A stretch of DNA of 64,000 nt, taken from NCBI GenBank assembly GCA_050187875.1, contig JBFWXB010000026.1, positions 1 to 64,000 on the forward strand, written 5' to 3'. The position numbers were made by a program, and so were the translations under genes. Positions 15,673 through 24,450 of the stretch are shown piece after piece (the stretch's first letter is position 1; every line of letters starts with the position of its first letter). The notes beneath the pieces were generated by a model. The model saw only the letters and a list, made by a program, of their open reading frames with translations. It was not told where the DNA came from and did no database searches. The DNA comes from JAFKKS01 sp050187875 (GTDB taxonomy: Bacteria > Pseudomonadota > Alphaproteobacteria > Rhizobiales > Xanthobacteraceae).

Positions 15673-16902
15673 TCACTCGGCCGCCTGCATGATTGCCGGA
15701 CGGGTGAATGGGCGCATGAAGGATGCGGCAATCGGTGCCGCGCAAAGCGCAGCGATTGCGGCAGCGGCGAAAGCGGCGCCGAGCCCCGCGACACTCGCAA
15801 GGAGCCCGAGCGCCGGCGTGCCGAAACCCAACGCCACGTCGAGGAACGCCGTGTAGGCTCCCATCACGAGCCCGCGATTGTCCGCAGGCACGTGACGGAC
15901 AGCCTCAGCGCCGAGGGCCGGGTAAACGAGCGAGTAGCCAAACCCGGTCAATGCGGTGCCGGCGAGCGCCAGCGCAAAGCGCGGAGCAAAGCCCATCAAT
16001 CCGAGGCCAGCTGCCTCGATCAGCACACAGGCGAGCGCGATCCTTGCACCGCCGAGCCGGTCGGCAACATGTCCGAGGGCGACGCGCGCCAGAATGAAGA
16101 CAAGCGCGAATACCGAGAACGCGGGCCATGCCGGCCAGCCGCGTGCGACGAACAGCAGCGCGCTGAATGCGGTCACCGCGCCGAAGCCGATGCTGCTCAA
16201 TGCGGAGCCGAGGCCCGGGAGCCAGACGGCGCGCATCACCTGTGTGAGGCTGGAGCGCATCCGCGCGGTTGGCGCAATGCGTCGGATCGGCGCGACGAGA
16301 GCCACCGTCGCAAGCGGAAGGAGCGTCGTCGCGAACGCAATGCCGCCGAAGCCATATCGCGCATAGAGGGCGCTGCCGACGGGCGCGCCGGCCGCAAAGG
16401 CGCCGAACATCGCGCTGCCGACCCAGGCGAGCACCTTGCTCGTGTTCTCGACGCCGAGAAGGCCAAGGCCCCAGCTCTGCGCACCCGTGATGATGAAGCT
16501 CTCGCCGACACCCAGGAGCGCACGGCCCAGCAGCAGGATCGCGACGGACGTCGCAGGGTTGGCGGTGAAGCGCAACGAGAGGAGATAAAGGAGGCCACCG
16601 GCGGCAGCGATCGCGAGACCAACGACGACCGCATGTTTCGCGCCTTTGCGATCCGAATCCCGGCCGGCCCATACGCGCGAAAGAATTGCCGCCGCGAATT
16701 GGCTGCCGGCGACGACCCCGACGAGGAACGTGCCGAGGCCAAGCCCCTCGTGCACGTGAAGCGGCAGCACGGGAATAGCGATGCCGATCACGAGGAAGCC
16801 GATGAAGACGGCCGCCATGATGGGAAGGAGCGCCGCGACGGAACGGCTTTGGCCGATCGCTGCAATACACGCGGTGCTTGCCTTGTGTTCGATGCTGATC
16901 AT
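15673..16902 (-). CDS. MFS transporter (YfcJ/YhhS-like exporter family)
   Basis: A 409-residue major-facilitator permease with 12 predicted hydrophobic helices. The A-type motif between helices 2 and 3 appears as SRVWAGRDSDRKGAKHAV, and a helix-5 region reads GRALLGVGESFIITGAQSWGLG, typical of the YhhS/YfcJ branch of drug/sugar efflux proteins. The first gene of a two-gene operon with the exported CMD-like protein. Its upstream region has the 22-bp motif shared with the LysR promoter, hinting at co-regulation. Likely role: efflux of a small organic or its oxidation product. Confidence 0.88.
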   Translation of the reverse strand: MISIEHKASTACIAAIGQSRSVAALLPIMAAVFIGFLVIGIAIPVLPLHVHEGLGLGTFLVGVVAGSQFAAAILSRVWAGRDSDRKGAKHAVVVGLAIAAAGGLLYLLSLRFTANPATSVAILLLGRALLGVGESFIITGAQSWGLGLLGVENTSKVLAWVGSAMFGAFAAGAPVGSALYARYGFGGIAFATTLLPLATVALVAPIRRIAPTARMRSSLTQVMRAVWLPGLGSALSSIGFGAVTAFSALLFVARGWPAWPAFSVFALVFILARVALGHVADRLGGARIALACVLIEAAGLGLMGFAPRFALALAGTALTGFGYSLVYPALGAEAVRHVPADNRGLVMGAYTAFLDVALGFGTPALGLLASVAGLGAAFAAAAIAALCAAPIAASFMRPFTRPAIMQAAE

Positions 16903-17019
16903 TTGAGTGCCGGCCGAGAATCGAAACCATCCGCAAACGCGGAAACTCTCGCTGATTCAGACTTCTGAAAATGTAGACAGGCCGGTTATATGCGCCGCCG
17001 TCCGTCGCGATTAGACGAC

Positions 17020-17041
17020 AAAATCCGCATGCACTTATGAG
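17020..17041 (+). promoter_or_regulatory. 22-bp motif shared with the LysR upstream region (copy 2)
   Basis: AAAATCCGCATGCACTTATG followed by AG, differing at three of 22 positions from 13919-13940. It lies 118 bp upstream of the MFS start (16902). The two copies flank the LysR/CMD/MFS block, which suggests one regulator acting at both promoters. Confidence 0.5.
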
Positions 17042-17066
17042 AGGTCCTCATAGATCCTCTCGTAAG
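17034..17066. promoter_or_regulatory. Long inverted repeat overlapping the shared motif
   Basis: CTTATGAGAGG and CCTCTCGTAAG pair in 10 of 11 positions around an 11-base loop. The left arm overlaps the end of the 22-bp motif. It also lies 110 bp after the stop of the leftward ABC operon (17176), so on the minus strand it could act as a terminator (GGATTTTG follows) as well as an operator. Confidence 0.45.
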
Positions 17067-17175
17067 CACGCAGGGTGCGGGCCCTAAAATACCGTGAGGC
17101 GCCGCCGCACTACCACGATTTCGGCAAAGACGAGTTGTCCTGACATCTCTTGGGATTCAGCCGCAGCCGAGTCAG

Positions 17176-19056
17176 TCAGCTCTCTGCGAAATCTTCATCG
17201 AGAAGCTTGACCTGTTCCCCACGCGATTGTGGGCTGTCGACCCGGGGAACGGCGGCCAGCAGCTTCCTGGTGTACGGGTCCTGCGGCGTCTCCATGACCG
17301 TGGCCGTGGCGCCGGCCTCGACGATCTTGCCGTGATGCATGACCACGACCTTATCCGAGAGGTGGGCGACGACGGAGATGTCGTGGGAGATGAACAGGTA
17401 GGCGACGTCGAGACGGTCCCGCAGGTCCGCGAGCAGATTCACGATCGCGGCCTGGACCGAGACATCGAGCGCCGAGACAGGCTCATCGCAGACAATGAAT
17501 CTCGGGTTGGTCGCCAAAGCGCGCGCAATGCCGACGCGCTGCTTCTCGCCGCCGCTCATTTGATGTGCGTAGCGATCGGCATAGTGGGCCGGAAGCCGAA
17601 CGAGATCGAGAAGCTCGTTCACCCGCTTGGGGATGTCCGCCTTGGCCGCGAGTTCGAAGCGTTGCATCGGCCGCGCGAGAAGCTCACGCACGGTCTTGCG
17701 TGGGTTGAGCGAGGAGTCCGGATTCTGGAAAACGATCTGGGCGGTGCGGCGCATCTCAACGAGAGAACGCTGCGGCTTCTCCGAAATGTCCTCGCCGGCG
17801 ATCTCGATCCGGCCAGAATTCGGCTCCAGCAAACGAAGGATGGTGCGCCCGAGCGTGGTCTTGCCGGAGCCGGATTCCCCGACGAGTCCCACCACTTCGC
17901 CGGCCGAGACGGTGAGCGATACGTCGTCCACGGCCCTCAGCGTCACCGCGTCTGATTTCCCGACAAGGCGGCTGAGGAAAGGCATGCCGCCGCCCAGCAT
18001 GAAGGTCTTGTTGAGGTGCTCCACGCGCACGATCGGCTTGTCGCGCGCGACGCGATCAACATGCGCCTCGTCGTCATAAGCCTCGACCGGCCAAGCCTTG
18101 TCACGCAAGTGTTCGGCATTCACACAGCGGACCTTACGGCCTGGAAGGTCGCGCAAGGTCTGCGGCGCCGCGCTGTCCGGCGTGGCAAAGGGACAGCGCG
18201 ATTGGAAGCGGCATCCCGTCGGCGGGTTGCGCAAATCCGGCAGCCGCCCCGGAATGGCGGCGAGCTTGCGCTTCTTCAACCCGAGCCGTGGGATCGCGGC
18301 CAAAAGACCCTTGCTATACGGATGATGGGGCGCGCGCAGCACGTCCTCCGCCGCGCCCTGTTCGACGACTTGGCCGGCATAGAGCACGGCAACATCATCG
18401 GCGATGCGCCGCACCACCCCGAGATTGTGGCTGATGAAGAGCATGGTCAGGCCGCGCTTGTCGCGCAGCTTTTCGAGGAGATCGAGGATTTGCGCCTCTA
18501 TGGTCACGTCGAGCGCGGTCGTCGGCTCGTCGAGGATGAGCAACTCGGGCTCGGAGGCGAGCGCACCAGCGATCAGTGCTCTCTGGCGCATTCCGCCGGA
18601 GAGTTCGTGCGGATAGGCATTGGCGACCGCCGCAGGATTGACGATGCCCACCTCGTCGAGCAGCTCGATCGCGCGCGCGTGAGCCTGCGCGGGTGTGAAG
18701 CCGCGGTGATAGACGAGCCCCTCACCGACCTGCTCACCAATCTGCAGCGACGGATTGAGGACCGAGAAGGGATCCTGGAACACGAGGCTCATGCGCGTGC
18801 CGCGCAACCGCCGCTGTTCGCTCGGCCGCAGCGAAAGAATGTCATCGCCATCGAGCCGAACCTCGCCGCTGACGACCTTGGCCTCCGCAGGAAGGAGAGC
18901 CATCGCCGCGAGCGCAACCGTGCTCTTGCCCGATCCTGACTCCCCTACAAGCGCGAGCGTGGCGCCTTTGCGCGCGGTCAGATCGATCGCATTCAGCGCC
19001 TCGATCTCACCTCCGAGGGTGCGGTATCGGATCGTGAGGTTCTTGATCTCGAGCAT
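17176..19056 (-). CDS. Fused dipeptide/oligopeptide ABC transporter ATPase (DppD-DppF type)
   Basis: A 626-residue protein with two complete ATPase modules. Module 1 (about 1-320) has GESGSGKST, FQDPFSVLNPS, LSGGMRQR and LLILDEPTTALD, followed by the oligopeptide-family tail with cysteines (GCRFQSRCPFATPD, VRCVNAEHL). Module 2 (about 345-600) has GESGSGKTT, FQNPDSSLNPR, MSGGEKQR and FIVCDEPVSALD. This is a tandem ATPase like GsiA and replaces separate DppD and DppF. It is the last gene of the leftward importer operon, four bases from the permease. The transported solute is probably a peptide or peptide-like amide. Confidence 0.94.
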   Translation of the reverse strand: MLEIKNLTIRYRTLGGEIEALNAIDLTARKGATLALVGESGSGKSTVALAAMALLPAEAKVVSGEVRLDGDDILSLRPSEQRRLRGTRMSLVFQDPFSVLNPSLQIGEQVGEGLVYHRGFTPAQAHARAIELLDEVGIVNPAAVANAYPHELSGGMRQRALIAGALASEPELLILDEPTTALDVTIEAQILDLLEKLRDKRGLTMLFISHNLGVVRRIADDVAVLYAGQVVEQGAAEDVLRAPHHPYSKGLLAAIPRLGLKKRKLAAIPGRLPDLRNPPTGCRFQSRCPFATPDSAAPQTLRDLPGRKVRCVNAEHLRDKAWPVEAYDDEAHVDRVARDKPIVRVEHLNKTFMLGGGMPFLSRLVGKSDAVTLRAVDDVSLTVSAGEVVGLVGESGSGKTTLGRTILRLLEPNSGRIEIAGEDISEKPQRSLVEMRRTAQIVFQNPDSSLNPRKTVRELLARPMQRFELAAKADIPKRVNELLDLVRLPAHYADRYAHQMSGGEKQRVGIARALATNPRFIVCDEPVSALDVSVQAAIVNLLADLRDRLDVAYLFISHDISVVAHLSDKVVVMHHGKIVEAGATATVMETPQDPYTRKLLAAVPRVDSPQSRGEQVKLLDEDFAES

Positions 19057-19059
19057 GGC

Positions 19060-19920
19060 TCAAGCCTTCGCCCGCGACTTCATGCGGGGATCAAGGCGTT
19101 CGCGCGCCCCGTCGCCAAGCAGGTTGACGCCGATGACGAGCAGACACATCGCCGCGCCAGGCGCGAGCGCGATCCAAGGCGCGCGGTGGAGGAACGAACG
19201 CGCCTCCGAGATCATCAGCCCCCAGTCGGAGCTCGGCGGCTGGGCGCCAAGCCCAAGGAAGCTGAGCGCCGATCCCAACAAAATCGCATACGTGACGCGC
19301 AAGCTCGCTTCGACGATCAGCGGCGGCCAGGCGTTGGGCAGGATTTCACGGAATAGGATGTAAGGCGTGCTTTCGGCGCGCGCCTTCGCCGCCTGCACGA
19401 ACTCCTCGTTCGCCAGCGACAGCGTCACGCTGCGGGCAAGGCGCGCGATCTGCGGAATGTAGACGAAGCCGACGGCAACGGCGGTCTTCCACAATGTCGG
19501 CGGCGTGACGGCGAGCACGAGCAAGCCGAGCATGATGGCCGGGATCGCCATCAGCACGTCGGCCGCCCGCATCAACACCTCGTCGACCCAGCCGCGGAAG
19601 TATCCGGCGGCGAGACCGATGGGCACACCGAAGACCAAGCTGATCACGGTCGCGCCGACGCCCATCGCCAGGCTGAGCCGTGTGCCCATCAGGAGGCGGC
19701 TGAACACGTCGCGCCCGTATTCGTCGGTGCCGAGCCAATAAACGGGGCCGGGCGGCAGAAAGCGCGTGCGGATCGAAATGGTGTCCCAGGGATGCGGCGC
19801 GATCCATGGCGCCAGTAGCCCTAAGAGCACGATGGTCCCGACGATCGCAATGCCGGCTTTCAGCTGAAGCGACCAGGGCTTGCGCGGCGCGCTCAATGAG
19901 GCCGATGCGTCATGCGACAT
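19060..19920 (-). CDS. Dipeptide-type ABC transporter permease (DppC-like)
   Basis: A 286-residue inner-membrane permease. ATG 19920 is chosen; it overlaps the DppB-like stop (19910) by 11 bases and gives MSHDASASLSAPRKPW before the first helix. It has the N-terminal DppC pattern HPWDTISIRTRFLPPGPVYW-LGTDEYGRDVFSRLL, and the EAA loop AKARAESTPYILFREILPNAWPP. It pairs with the DppB-like permease to form the channel. Confidence 0.92.
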   Translation of the reverse strand: MSHDASASLSAPRKPWSLQLKAGIAIVGTIVLLGLLAPWIAPHPWDTISIRTRFLPPGPVYWLGTDEYGRDVFSRLLMGTRLSLAMGVGATVISLVFGVPIGLAAGYFRGWVDEVLMRAADVLMAIPAIMLGLLVLAVTPPTLWKTAVAVGFVYIPQIARLARSVTLSLANEEFVQAAKARAESTPYILFREILPNAWPPLIVEASLRVTYAILLGSALSFLGLGAQPPSSDWGLMISEARSFLHRAPWIALAPGAAMCLLVIGVNLLGDGARERLDPRMKSRAKA

Positions 19921-20866
19921 TGCGGCCGAACCTGATTTTGGGATTGAAGCGCGCATAGAGGAGGTCGGCGATCAGGTTGGCGAAGGCAAAGATCGCGGCG
20001 ACGACAAGAATCGAGGCCTGCAAGGTCGGCAGATCGCGATTCTGAATCGAGAAGACGATCAGCCGGCCGAGCCCGGGATAGGCGAAGACGGTCTCGACCA
20101 CGACGATGCCGCCCATCAAGCGGCCGAAGTCGAGAGCGAGCACCGTGATCGTCGGCAGCAACGCGTTGCGCAGCGCGTGGTGGAGCACCACGATGCGCTC
20201 CGGGAGGCCCTTGGCGCGCGCCGCCGTCACATAGGGGCTTTGCATGACTTCGATCATGCTCGAGCGCGTCAGCCGCGACACATGCGCGAGATGCGCGAAG
20301 ACCAAGGTGATCGTCGGTGCGATGAGGTGCTTCGTCCACGGCCAGAAGCCGGCCGACAACGGCTCGTAGCCCGATGCGGGCAGCCAGCCGAGCCAGGCGG
20401 CGAAGATCACGATGACAACGATCGCCCAGAAGAACTCGGGCACGGCGATGCCCAGATAGGTGGCGATCGACACACTGTGATCGAGCGGACGTCCGTGACG
20501 CAGCGCAGCCACGATCCCGAGCCCGACGCCGATGATCGCGATCAGCACGAAGGAAACGCCGGTGAGCGTGAGCGAGCGGCCGAGCGCCTCCATCAGGATC
20601 GGTGCGATGGGGCGGTTCATCAGCGTCGACTCGCCGAGGTTGCCGGTCAGGAAGCCGCCGGCCCAGCGCAGATACTGCTGCCAGATCGGATCGTTGAGCC
20701 CGAGCTTCAGCTCCAATGCGTGCACCTGATCCGGCGGCGCGAAAGGCCCGAGGATGAGATACGCGACATTGGCAGGGAGCAGCGCGGTGATGCCGAAGAC
20801 GAGCATCGACACCGCCACCAGCACCAGGACGATCAAGGCGAGGCGTCTCGCGATGTACGCGGCCAT
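19910..20866 (-). CDS. Dipeptide-type ABC transporter permease (DppB-like)
   Basis: A 318-residue permease with the DppB N-terminus: MAAYIARRLALIVLVLVAVS, then FGITALLPANVAYLIL and LGLNDPIWQQYLRWAGGFLTGNLGES. The EAA-type loop is in TAARAKGLPERIVVLHHALRNALLP, and GGIVVVETVFAYPGLGRLIVFSI is a family hallmark. It lies 18 bases after the binding-protein gene and overlaps the DppC-like start. It forms the membrane pore with that protein. Confidence 0.93.
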   Translation of the reverse strand: MAAYIARRLALIVLVLVAVSMLVFGITALLPANVAYLILGPFAPPDQVHALELKLGLNDPIWQQYLRWAGGFLTGNLGESTLMNRPIAPILMEALGRSLTLTGVSFVLIAIIGVGLGIVAALRHGRPLDHSVSIATYLGIAVPEFFWAIVVIVIFAAWLGWLPASGYEPLSAGFWPWTKHLIAPTITLVFAHLAHVSRLTRSSMIEVMQSPYVTAARAKGLPERIVVLHHALRNALLPTITVLALDFGRLMGGIVVVETVFAYPGLGRLIVFSIQNRDLPTLQASILVVAAIFAFANLIADLLYARFNPKIRFGRNVA

Positions 20867-20884
20867 CGATGCCCGTCCTCAGGC

Positions 20885-22381
20885 TCAGGGCTTGAGTGAC
20901 ACGCTCTTGAGCTCGAGCCACTGCATGGGCGTGGATTTGAAGCCCTCGACCTTCTTGCTGACGCCGTTCACATGCGCCGCCGAGTAGGCGATGATGCCCG
21001 GCACCGTCTCGTCGACGACGGCCTGGAACTGCTCGAAGATCGCTTTGCGCGCCGCTTCGTCATTGGTCTTGCGCGCATCGTCGAGCAGCTTGTCGACGCG
21101 CGCGTCCTTGTAGTGCCAGAGCTGCTTATTCCAGCTGCCGGACGAGTGATAGAACGGATAGATCGCGGTATCGACCGTCGGGCGCGCGAAATAGCCGTCG
21201 GCATACATCAGCGCTTTGCCGGCGACGTTGGCCGTGTATGACGCGAAGGGCACACGCTCGACATTGATACGGATTCCGGCCGCTTTTGCCATGTCGCGGA
21301 CCGTCACGCCGACGCGCACGCGTTGCTCGCGCTCCTGCGGTACCGGCATCGAGACGTCGAAGCCGTTCGGGTATCCGGCCTCGGCGAGAAGCTTCTTCGC
21401 CTTGGCGATGTCGGGCGGGTTGAACTTCAACGACTTGTTGAAATAGGGATGGCTCGGCGGGATCGGGCTGAAGGTCGGCTCACCCTGCCCGAACAGCACC
21501 AGTTCGACGATCGCCGCCTTGTCGATCGTGGCGGCCAGCGCCTGGCGTACGCGTACGTCGTTGAAGGGCGGCTTCTCGTTGTTGAGGATGATGCCGTCCC
21601 AAGTCGGAGTCGAAACGGAATCGATCCGAACGGTGGGGTGGCTCTTGAACCGCTCGACCGACTCGTAAGGCATGCTCCACACGATATCGAGCGCGCCGGA
21701 CTCAAGCGCGGTCATCCGCGCCGCCGCCTCCGGCACGATCAGAAGCGTGACGCCGTCGAGCTTCGGCAGGCCTTTCTCGAAATAATTGGGATTTTTGACC
21801 AGCTCCATCCGGTCGCCCGGCGACCACGACTTGAACATGAAAGGGCCGGTGCCGATCGGATGCGTCGACAGGTCACCCAGCTTGTCCTTGGGAACGATGC
21901 GCAGCTGCCGATCGGCGAAGATGTCGGCAAAGCCGGCGTACGGAACGTTGAGATCGAACTTCACGGTATGAGCGTCGATGGCCGAGACCTTGTCGACCAT
22001 CGAGAGATTCGTGCGCGCGCGCGAGCCCGTCGCGGGATCGAGAATGCGGGTCATCGTCGCCACGACATCCTCTGCATCGAGCAGGCGTCCGTGATGGAAC
22101 TTGACGTCCTGGCGCAGCTTGAAGGTCCACGTCTTGAGGTCGTCGGAAGCGGTCCAGCTCTCGGCCAGATCCGGCTTCACAACCATGTCGGGATCGATCC
22201 TGGTCAGCCCGTTGAAGACGAGATGGACATAGACGTATTCGTCACCGATCGTCGTCTTGGCCGGATCGAGCTGATTTAACGTGGTGCCGAGCGCCACACG
22301 CAGCACGCCTTGCGCGTCGGCGCGCGCGGCACAGAAGGTGAAGGCTAAGACCGCTGCGATGACCGATAGCAACTTCCGCAT
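20885..22381 (-). CDS. Periplasmic peptide/nickel-type binding protein (family 5)
   Basis: A 498-residue exported solute-binding protein. The signal peptide MRKLLSVIAAVLAFTFCAARA ends near DAQG. Family-5 signatures are DEYVYVHLVFNGLTRID, AESWTASDDLKTWTFKLRQDVKFHHGRLLDAEDVV and TGPFMFKSWSPGDRMELVKN. It is the first gene of the importer proper and follows the DUF1028/RidA pair on the same strand by 23 bases. The ligand is likely a peptide or amide-like nitrogen source given these neighbours and the ureide enzymes upstream. Confidence 0.92.
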   Translation of the reverse strand: MRKLLSVIAAVLAFTFCAARADAQGVLRVALGTTLNQLDPAKTTIGDEYVYVHLVFNGLTRIDPDMVVKPDLAESWTASDDLKTWTFKLRQDVKFHHGRLLDAEDVVATMTRILDPATGSRARTNLSMVDKVSAIDAHTVKFDLNVPYAGFADIFADRQLRIVPKDKLGDLSTHPIGTGPFMFKSWSPGDRMELVKNPNYFEKGLPKLDGVTLLIVPEAAARMTALESGALDIVWSMPYESVERFKSHPTVRIDSVSTPTWDGIILNNEKPPFNDVRVRQALAATIDKAAIVELVLFGQGEPTFSPIPPSHPYFNKSLKFNPPDIAKAKKLLAEAGYPNGFDVSMPVPQEREQRVRVGVTVRDMAKAAGIRINVERVPFASYTANVAGKALMYADGYFARPTVDTAIYPFYHSSGSWNKQLWHYKDARVDKLLDDARKTNDEAARKAIFEQFQAVVDETVPGIIAYSAAHVNGVSKKVEGFKSTPMQWLELKSVSLKP

Positions 22382-22404
22382 GGTAGTTCCCCTCGTTCTA
22401 GTCG

Positions 22405-23079
22405 TTATCGCGTTTGCGCACTCCGCTCGCCGACGATCGCATCGGGATCGACGGCGCGGGTCACGAACATGTCGGCCAACGGCTCGTATTCGGACCAGAG
22501 GCGGCGCAATGTGCTGATCGGATCGGGATCGCTATCGACCCTGAGATCGACATAAGAAAACGGCTGCTGATGGGCGACGAGGAGGCCGGCCGAGACCAGC
22601 GGCCGAAACTCTCCTCCTGCCGCGTCGCCCGCCGCCAGAGCCTCGATCAGCCTTTGCGCCAAATGAGCATCCGGCTGCGCTTCGAAAGCCGCAACCATCG
22701 CCGCCGGCACGTCGGCAGAGCGAACGATGTTGGCGATGGCGACGCAGTCGACGCCGTGCGCCTCTCCTCGTTCCGGCTTTGCGCTCGCGCCGGTGAAGCT
22801 CGCGGTGCGGCCTTGCGCATCGATGACGGCGAGCTGACGCCAGTCGCTGCGCGGCGTCGCGTTGACGGCGGCTTCGATCGCACGCTTCGGCTCATGGCCT
22901 TGCCGCAATCGCTCCAGCATCAAAGGACCCAGCCGCGGATCGGTCGTATGCTGCGACAATGCCGCACCGACGCCGGCTTGCGCATACGCGCAGCGCGAGC
23001 CGACCGAGATCGACGACGTCGTCACGACAACACCGAGCATGCCGGTGCGGGAACAACGGCCGGCGAGCGAGAATGTCAT
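22405..23079 (-). CDS. DUF1028-family protein
   Basis: A 224-residue protein matching the DUF1028 pattern: MTFSLAGRCSRTGMLGVVVTTSS, GSRCAYAQAGVGAALSQHTTDPRLG, then SDWRQLAVIDAQGRTASFTG and the C-terminal FSYVDLRVDSDPDPISTLRRLW. The family resembles Ntn-hydrolase-like proteins and is often coded with RidA proteins and peptide importers, but no activity is established to my knowledge. Its ATG overlaps the stop of the triple-RidA gene (23076), so the two are coupled, and the importer follows. It may hydrolyse an amide brought in by that importer. Confidence 0.85.
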   Translation of the reverse strand: MTFSLAGRCSRTGMLGVVVTTSSISVGSRCAYAQAGVGAALSQHTTDPRLGPLMLERLRQGHEPKRAIEAAVNATPRSDWRQLAVIDAQGRTASFTGASAKPERGEAHGVDCVAIANIVRSADVPAAMVAAFEAQPDAHLAQRLIEALAAGDAAGGEFRPLVSAGLLVAHQQPFSYVDLRVDSDPDPISTLRRLWSEYEPLADMFVTRAVDPDAIVGERSAQTR

Positions 23080-24311
23080 CGGCCCGCGCCTTTCACGGCG
23101 ACGATGTCGACTTCCATCAGCAGCTCCGGACTCGCGAGCCCTTTCATGATCACGCAGCTCAGCGCGGGCGTTGTTCCTTTGAGCCGGCGCATCACGGCTT
23201 CGTTGACGCCGGCGAGGAAGGCGCGGTCGGTCACGAAGATCGTCGCCTTGACGACGTCGCGAAGCGCGGCGCCGGCTTCCCGCAATAGCGTTTCGACATT
23301 GTCCATGGCCTGCTCCGCCTGCGCAACCGCGTCGCCGGCGCCATGGAGGACTTCGTCGAGGCCCATTCCCGTCTGGCCGCGCAGCACGATGCGATCGCCG
23401 GCGACGACAGCCATACAGAATTCGCAGTTGAGCGGTTGCTCCTCCGTGCCATAGCGGGCGCTGCGCGAGTGGTAAGGACGCAAGCGCCGATGCGCGGTGC
23501 CGTTCTGTTTGCGCGGGATCGTGAGGTCGATCTCGAACAGGATGTCGGGTCGCGCGAAGCCGGTGGTGATGATGCCGGTCGACACCGGCCTGATCGCGCC
23601 GAGATGCTTGCCGATCATCGGGTAGACGGCGTTCCGATAGGCGCGGTCGCTGATGTAGACCGTGATCTTGGCGATGTCGGCCGGATCGGCACCGGCTTCC
23701 GCCAGCAACGTCATCAGGTTAGTCATGGCGAGATCGGCCTGCGCGCCGGCGTCTTCGACGCGGCGGCCCTTCATCTTCACGCCCGTGTGGTCGAGCCCCG
23801 CGCCCGTCTGCCCGCGCACGAAGAACTCGTCATCGGTCGCGAGGATCATCGAGCCTTGCCAGGGGAAGCCCTGACCATGCCAGCTGTCGAAGTCGTACGG
23901 CCGCGTGTATTTCGGCGGCGCCTTGGGGATCGCCGCCTCGGCGTCGATCTGGACGATGAGTTCCGGGAGCGCGAGACCCGCAACGACGAGGCCGGTACTG
24001 ACCGCGCGCACACCGGCAAGGCGGCGCGAGATCGCGGCATAGGCATCGCTCCTGTAGCCGCGGTCCACGACCGACGTGGTGAGCTTCGTCACGTTGCTCA
24101 GCGTGCCGCCGACGCTCGCGAGCGCCGCTTCAAGCTGGTCGAGCGCAGCGTCCGCCTGCTCCATCGGATTGCCCAGCCCGCGAACAACACCGTCGCGACC
24201 GAGTGCGGTTGCCGCGCTGAGAAAGACGCGCTCGCCGCTGCGGATGGCGCCGGCCACCGGGCGATCGGTGATCCCTGGGAGCCCGGATGAAGCTACTGCG
24301 CCGCTTTGCAT
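23076..24311 (-). CDS. Triple RidA (YjgF/UK114) domain fusion
   Basis: A 411-residue protein made of three tandem RidA-like domains (about residues 12-128, 135-267 and 278-407). Each ends in a matching strand: ALPELIVQIDAE, ARPDILFEIDLT and ASPELLMEVDIV. Each also has a conserved helix near NVTKLTTSVVDRGYR, DIAKITVYISDRAYR and DVVKATIFVTDRAFL. Single RidA chains are about 130 residues and form trimers, so this protein could fold as an intramolecular trimer. Canonical RidA deaminates reactive imines; the ligand arginine is not clearly kept: domains 1 and 2 have an Arg nearby (102, 241), domain 3 has none. It leads the operon with DUF1028 and the peptide-type importer. Confidence 0.9.
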   Translation of the reverse strand: MQSGAVASSGLPGITDRPVAGAIRSGERVFLSAATALGRDGVVRGLGNPMEQADAALDQLEAALASVGGTLSNVTKLTTSVVDRGYRSDAYAAISRRLAGVRAVSTGLVVAGLALPELIVQIDAEAAIPKAPPKYTRPYDFDSWHGQGFPWQGSMILATDDEFFVRGQTGAGLDHTGVKMKGRRVEDAGAQADLAMTNLMTLLAEAGADPADIAKITVYISDRAYRNAVYPMIGKHLGAIRPVSTGIITTGFARPDILFEIDLTIPRKQNGTAHRRLRPYHSRSARYGTEEQPLNCEFCMAVVAGDRIVLRGQTGMGLDEVLHGAGDAVAQAEQAMDNVETLLREAGAALRDVVKATIFVTDRAFLAGVNEAVMRRLKGTTPALSCVIMKGLASPELLMEVDIVAVKGAGR

Positions 24312-24408
24312 GGATGCGTCTCTCCGTTCGATTTACGCCTGCCCGAGAACGCTAATGCCGCCATCCCAATTCCCGGCGGCAAGGTTAGCCAACGGCCAGG
24401 GAGGCGAC

Positions 24409-24436
24409 CAAATTATTTTCAGGGGCATATTATTTG
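24409..24436. promoter_or_regulatory. A/T-rich inverted repeat upstream of the RidA/DUF1028/importer operon
   Basis: CAAATTAT and ATTATTTG pair in 7 of 8 positions around 12 bases. It lies in the 139-bp gap between the hydantoinase-like gene stop and the RidA-fusion start (24311), the only A/T-rich patch here. It is a candidate operator or promoter element. Confidence 0.35.
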
Positions 24437-24450
24437 ATGGCCTTATAGGT

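Noticed and set aside
17020..17066. Motif and stem-loop considered as part of a CRISPR or mobile-element end
   Set aside because: Only two distant copies of the motif exist, with no spacer array, no transposase and no target-site duplication.
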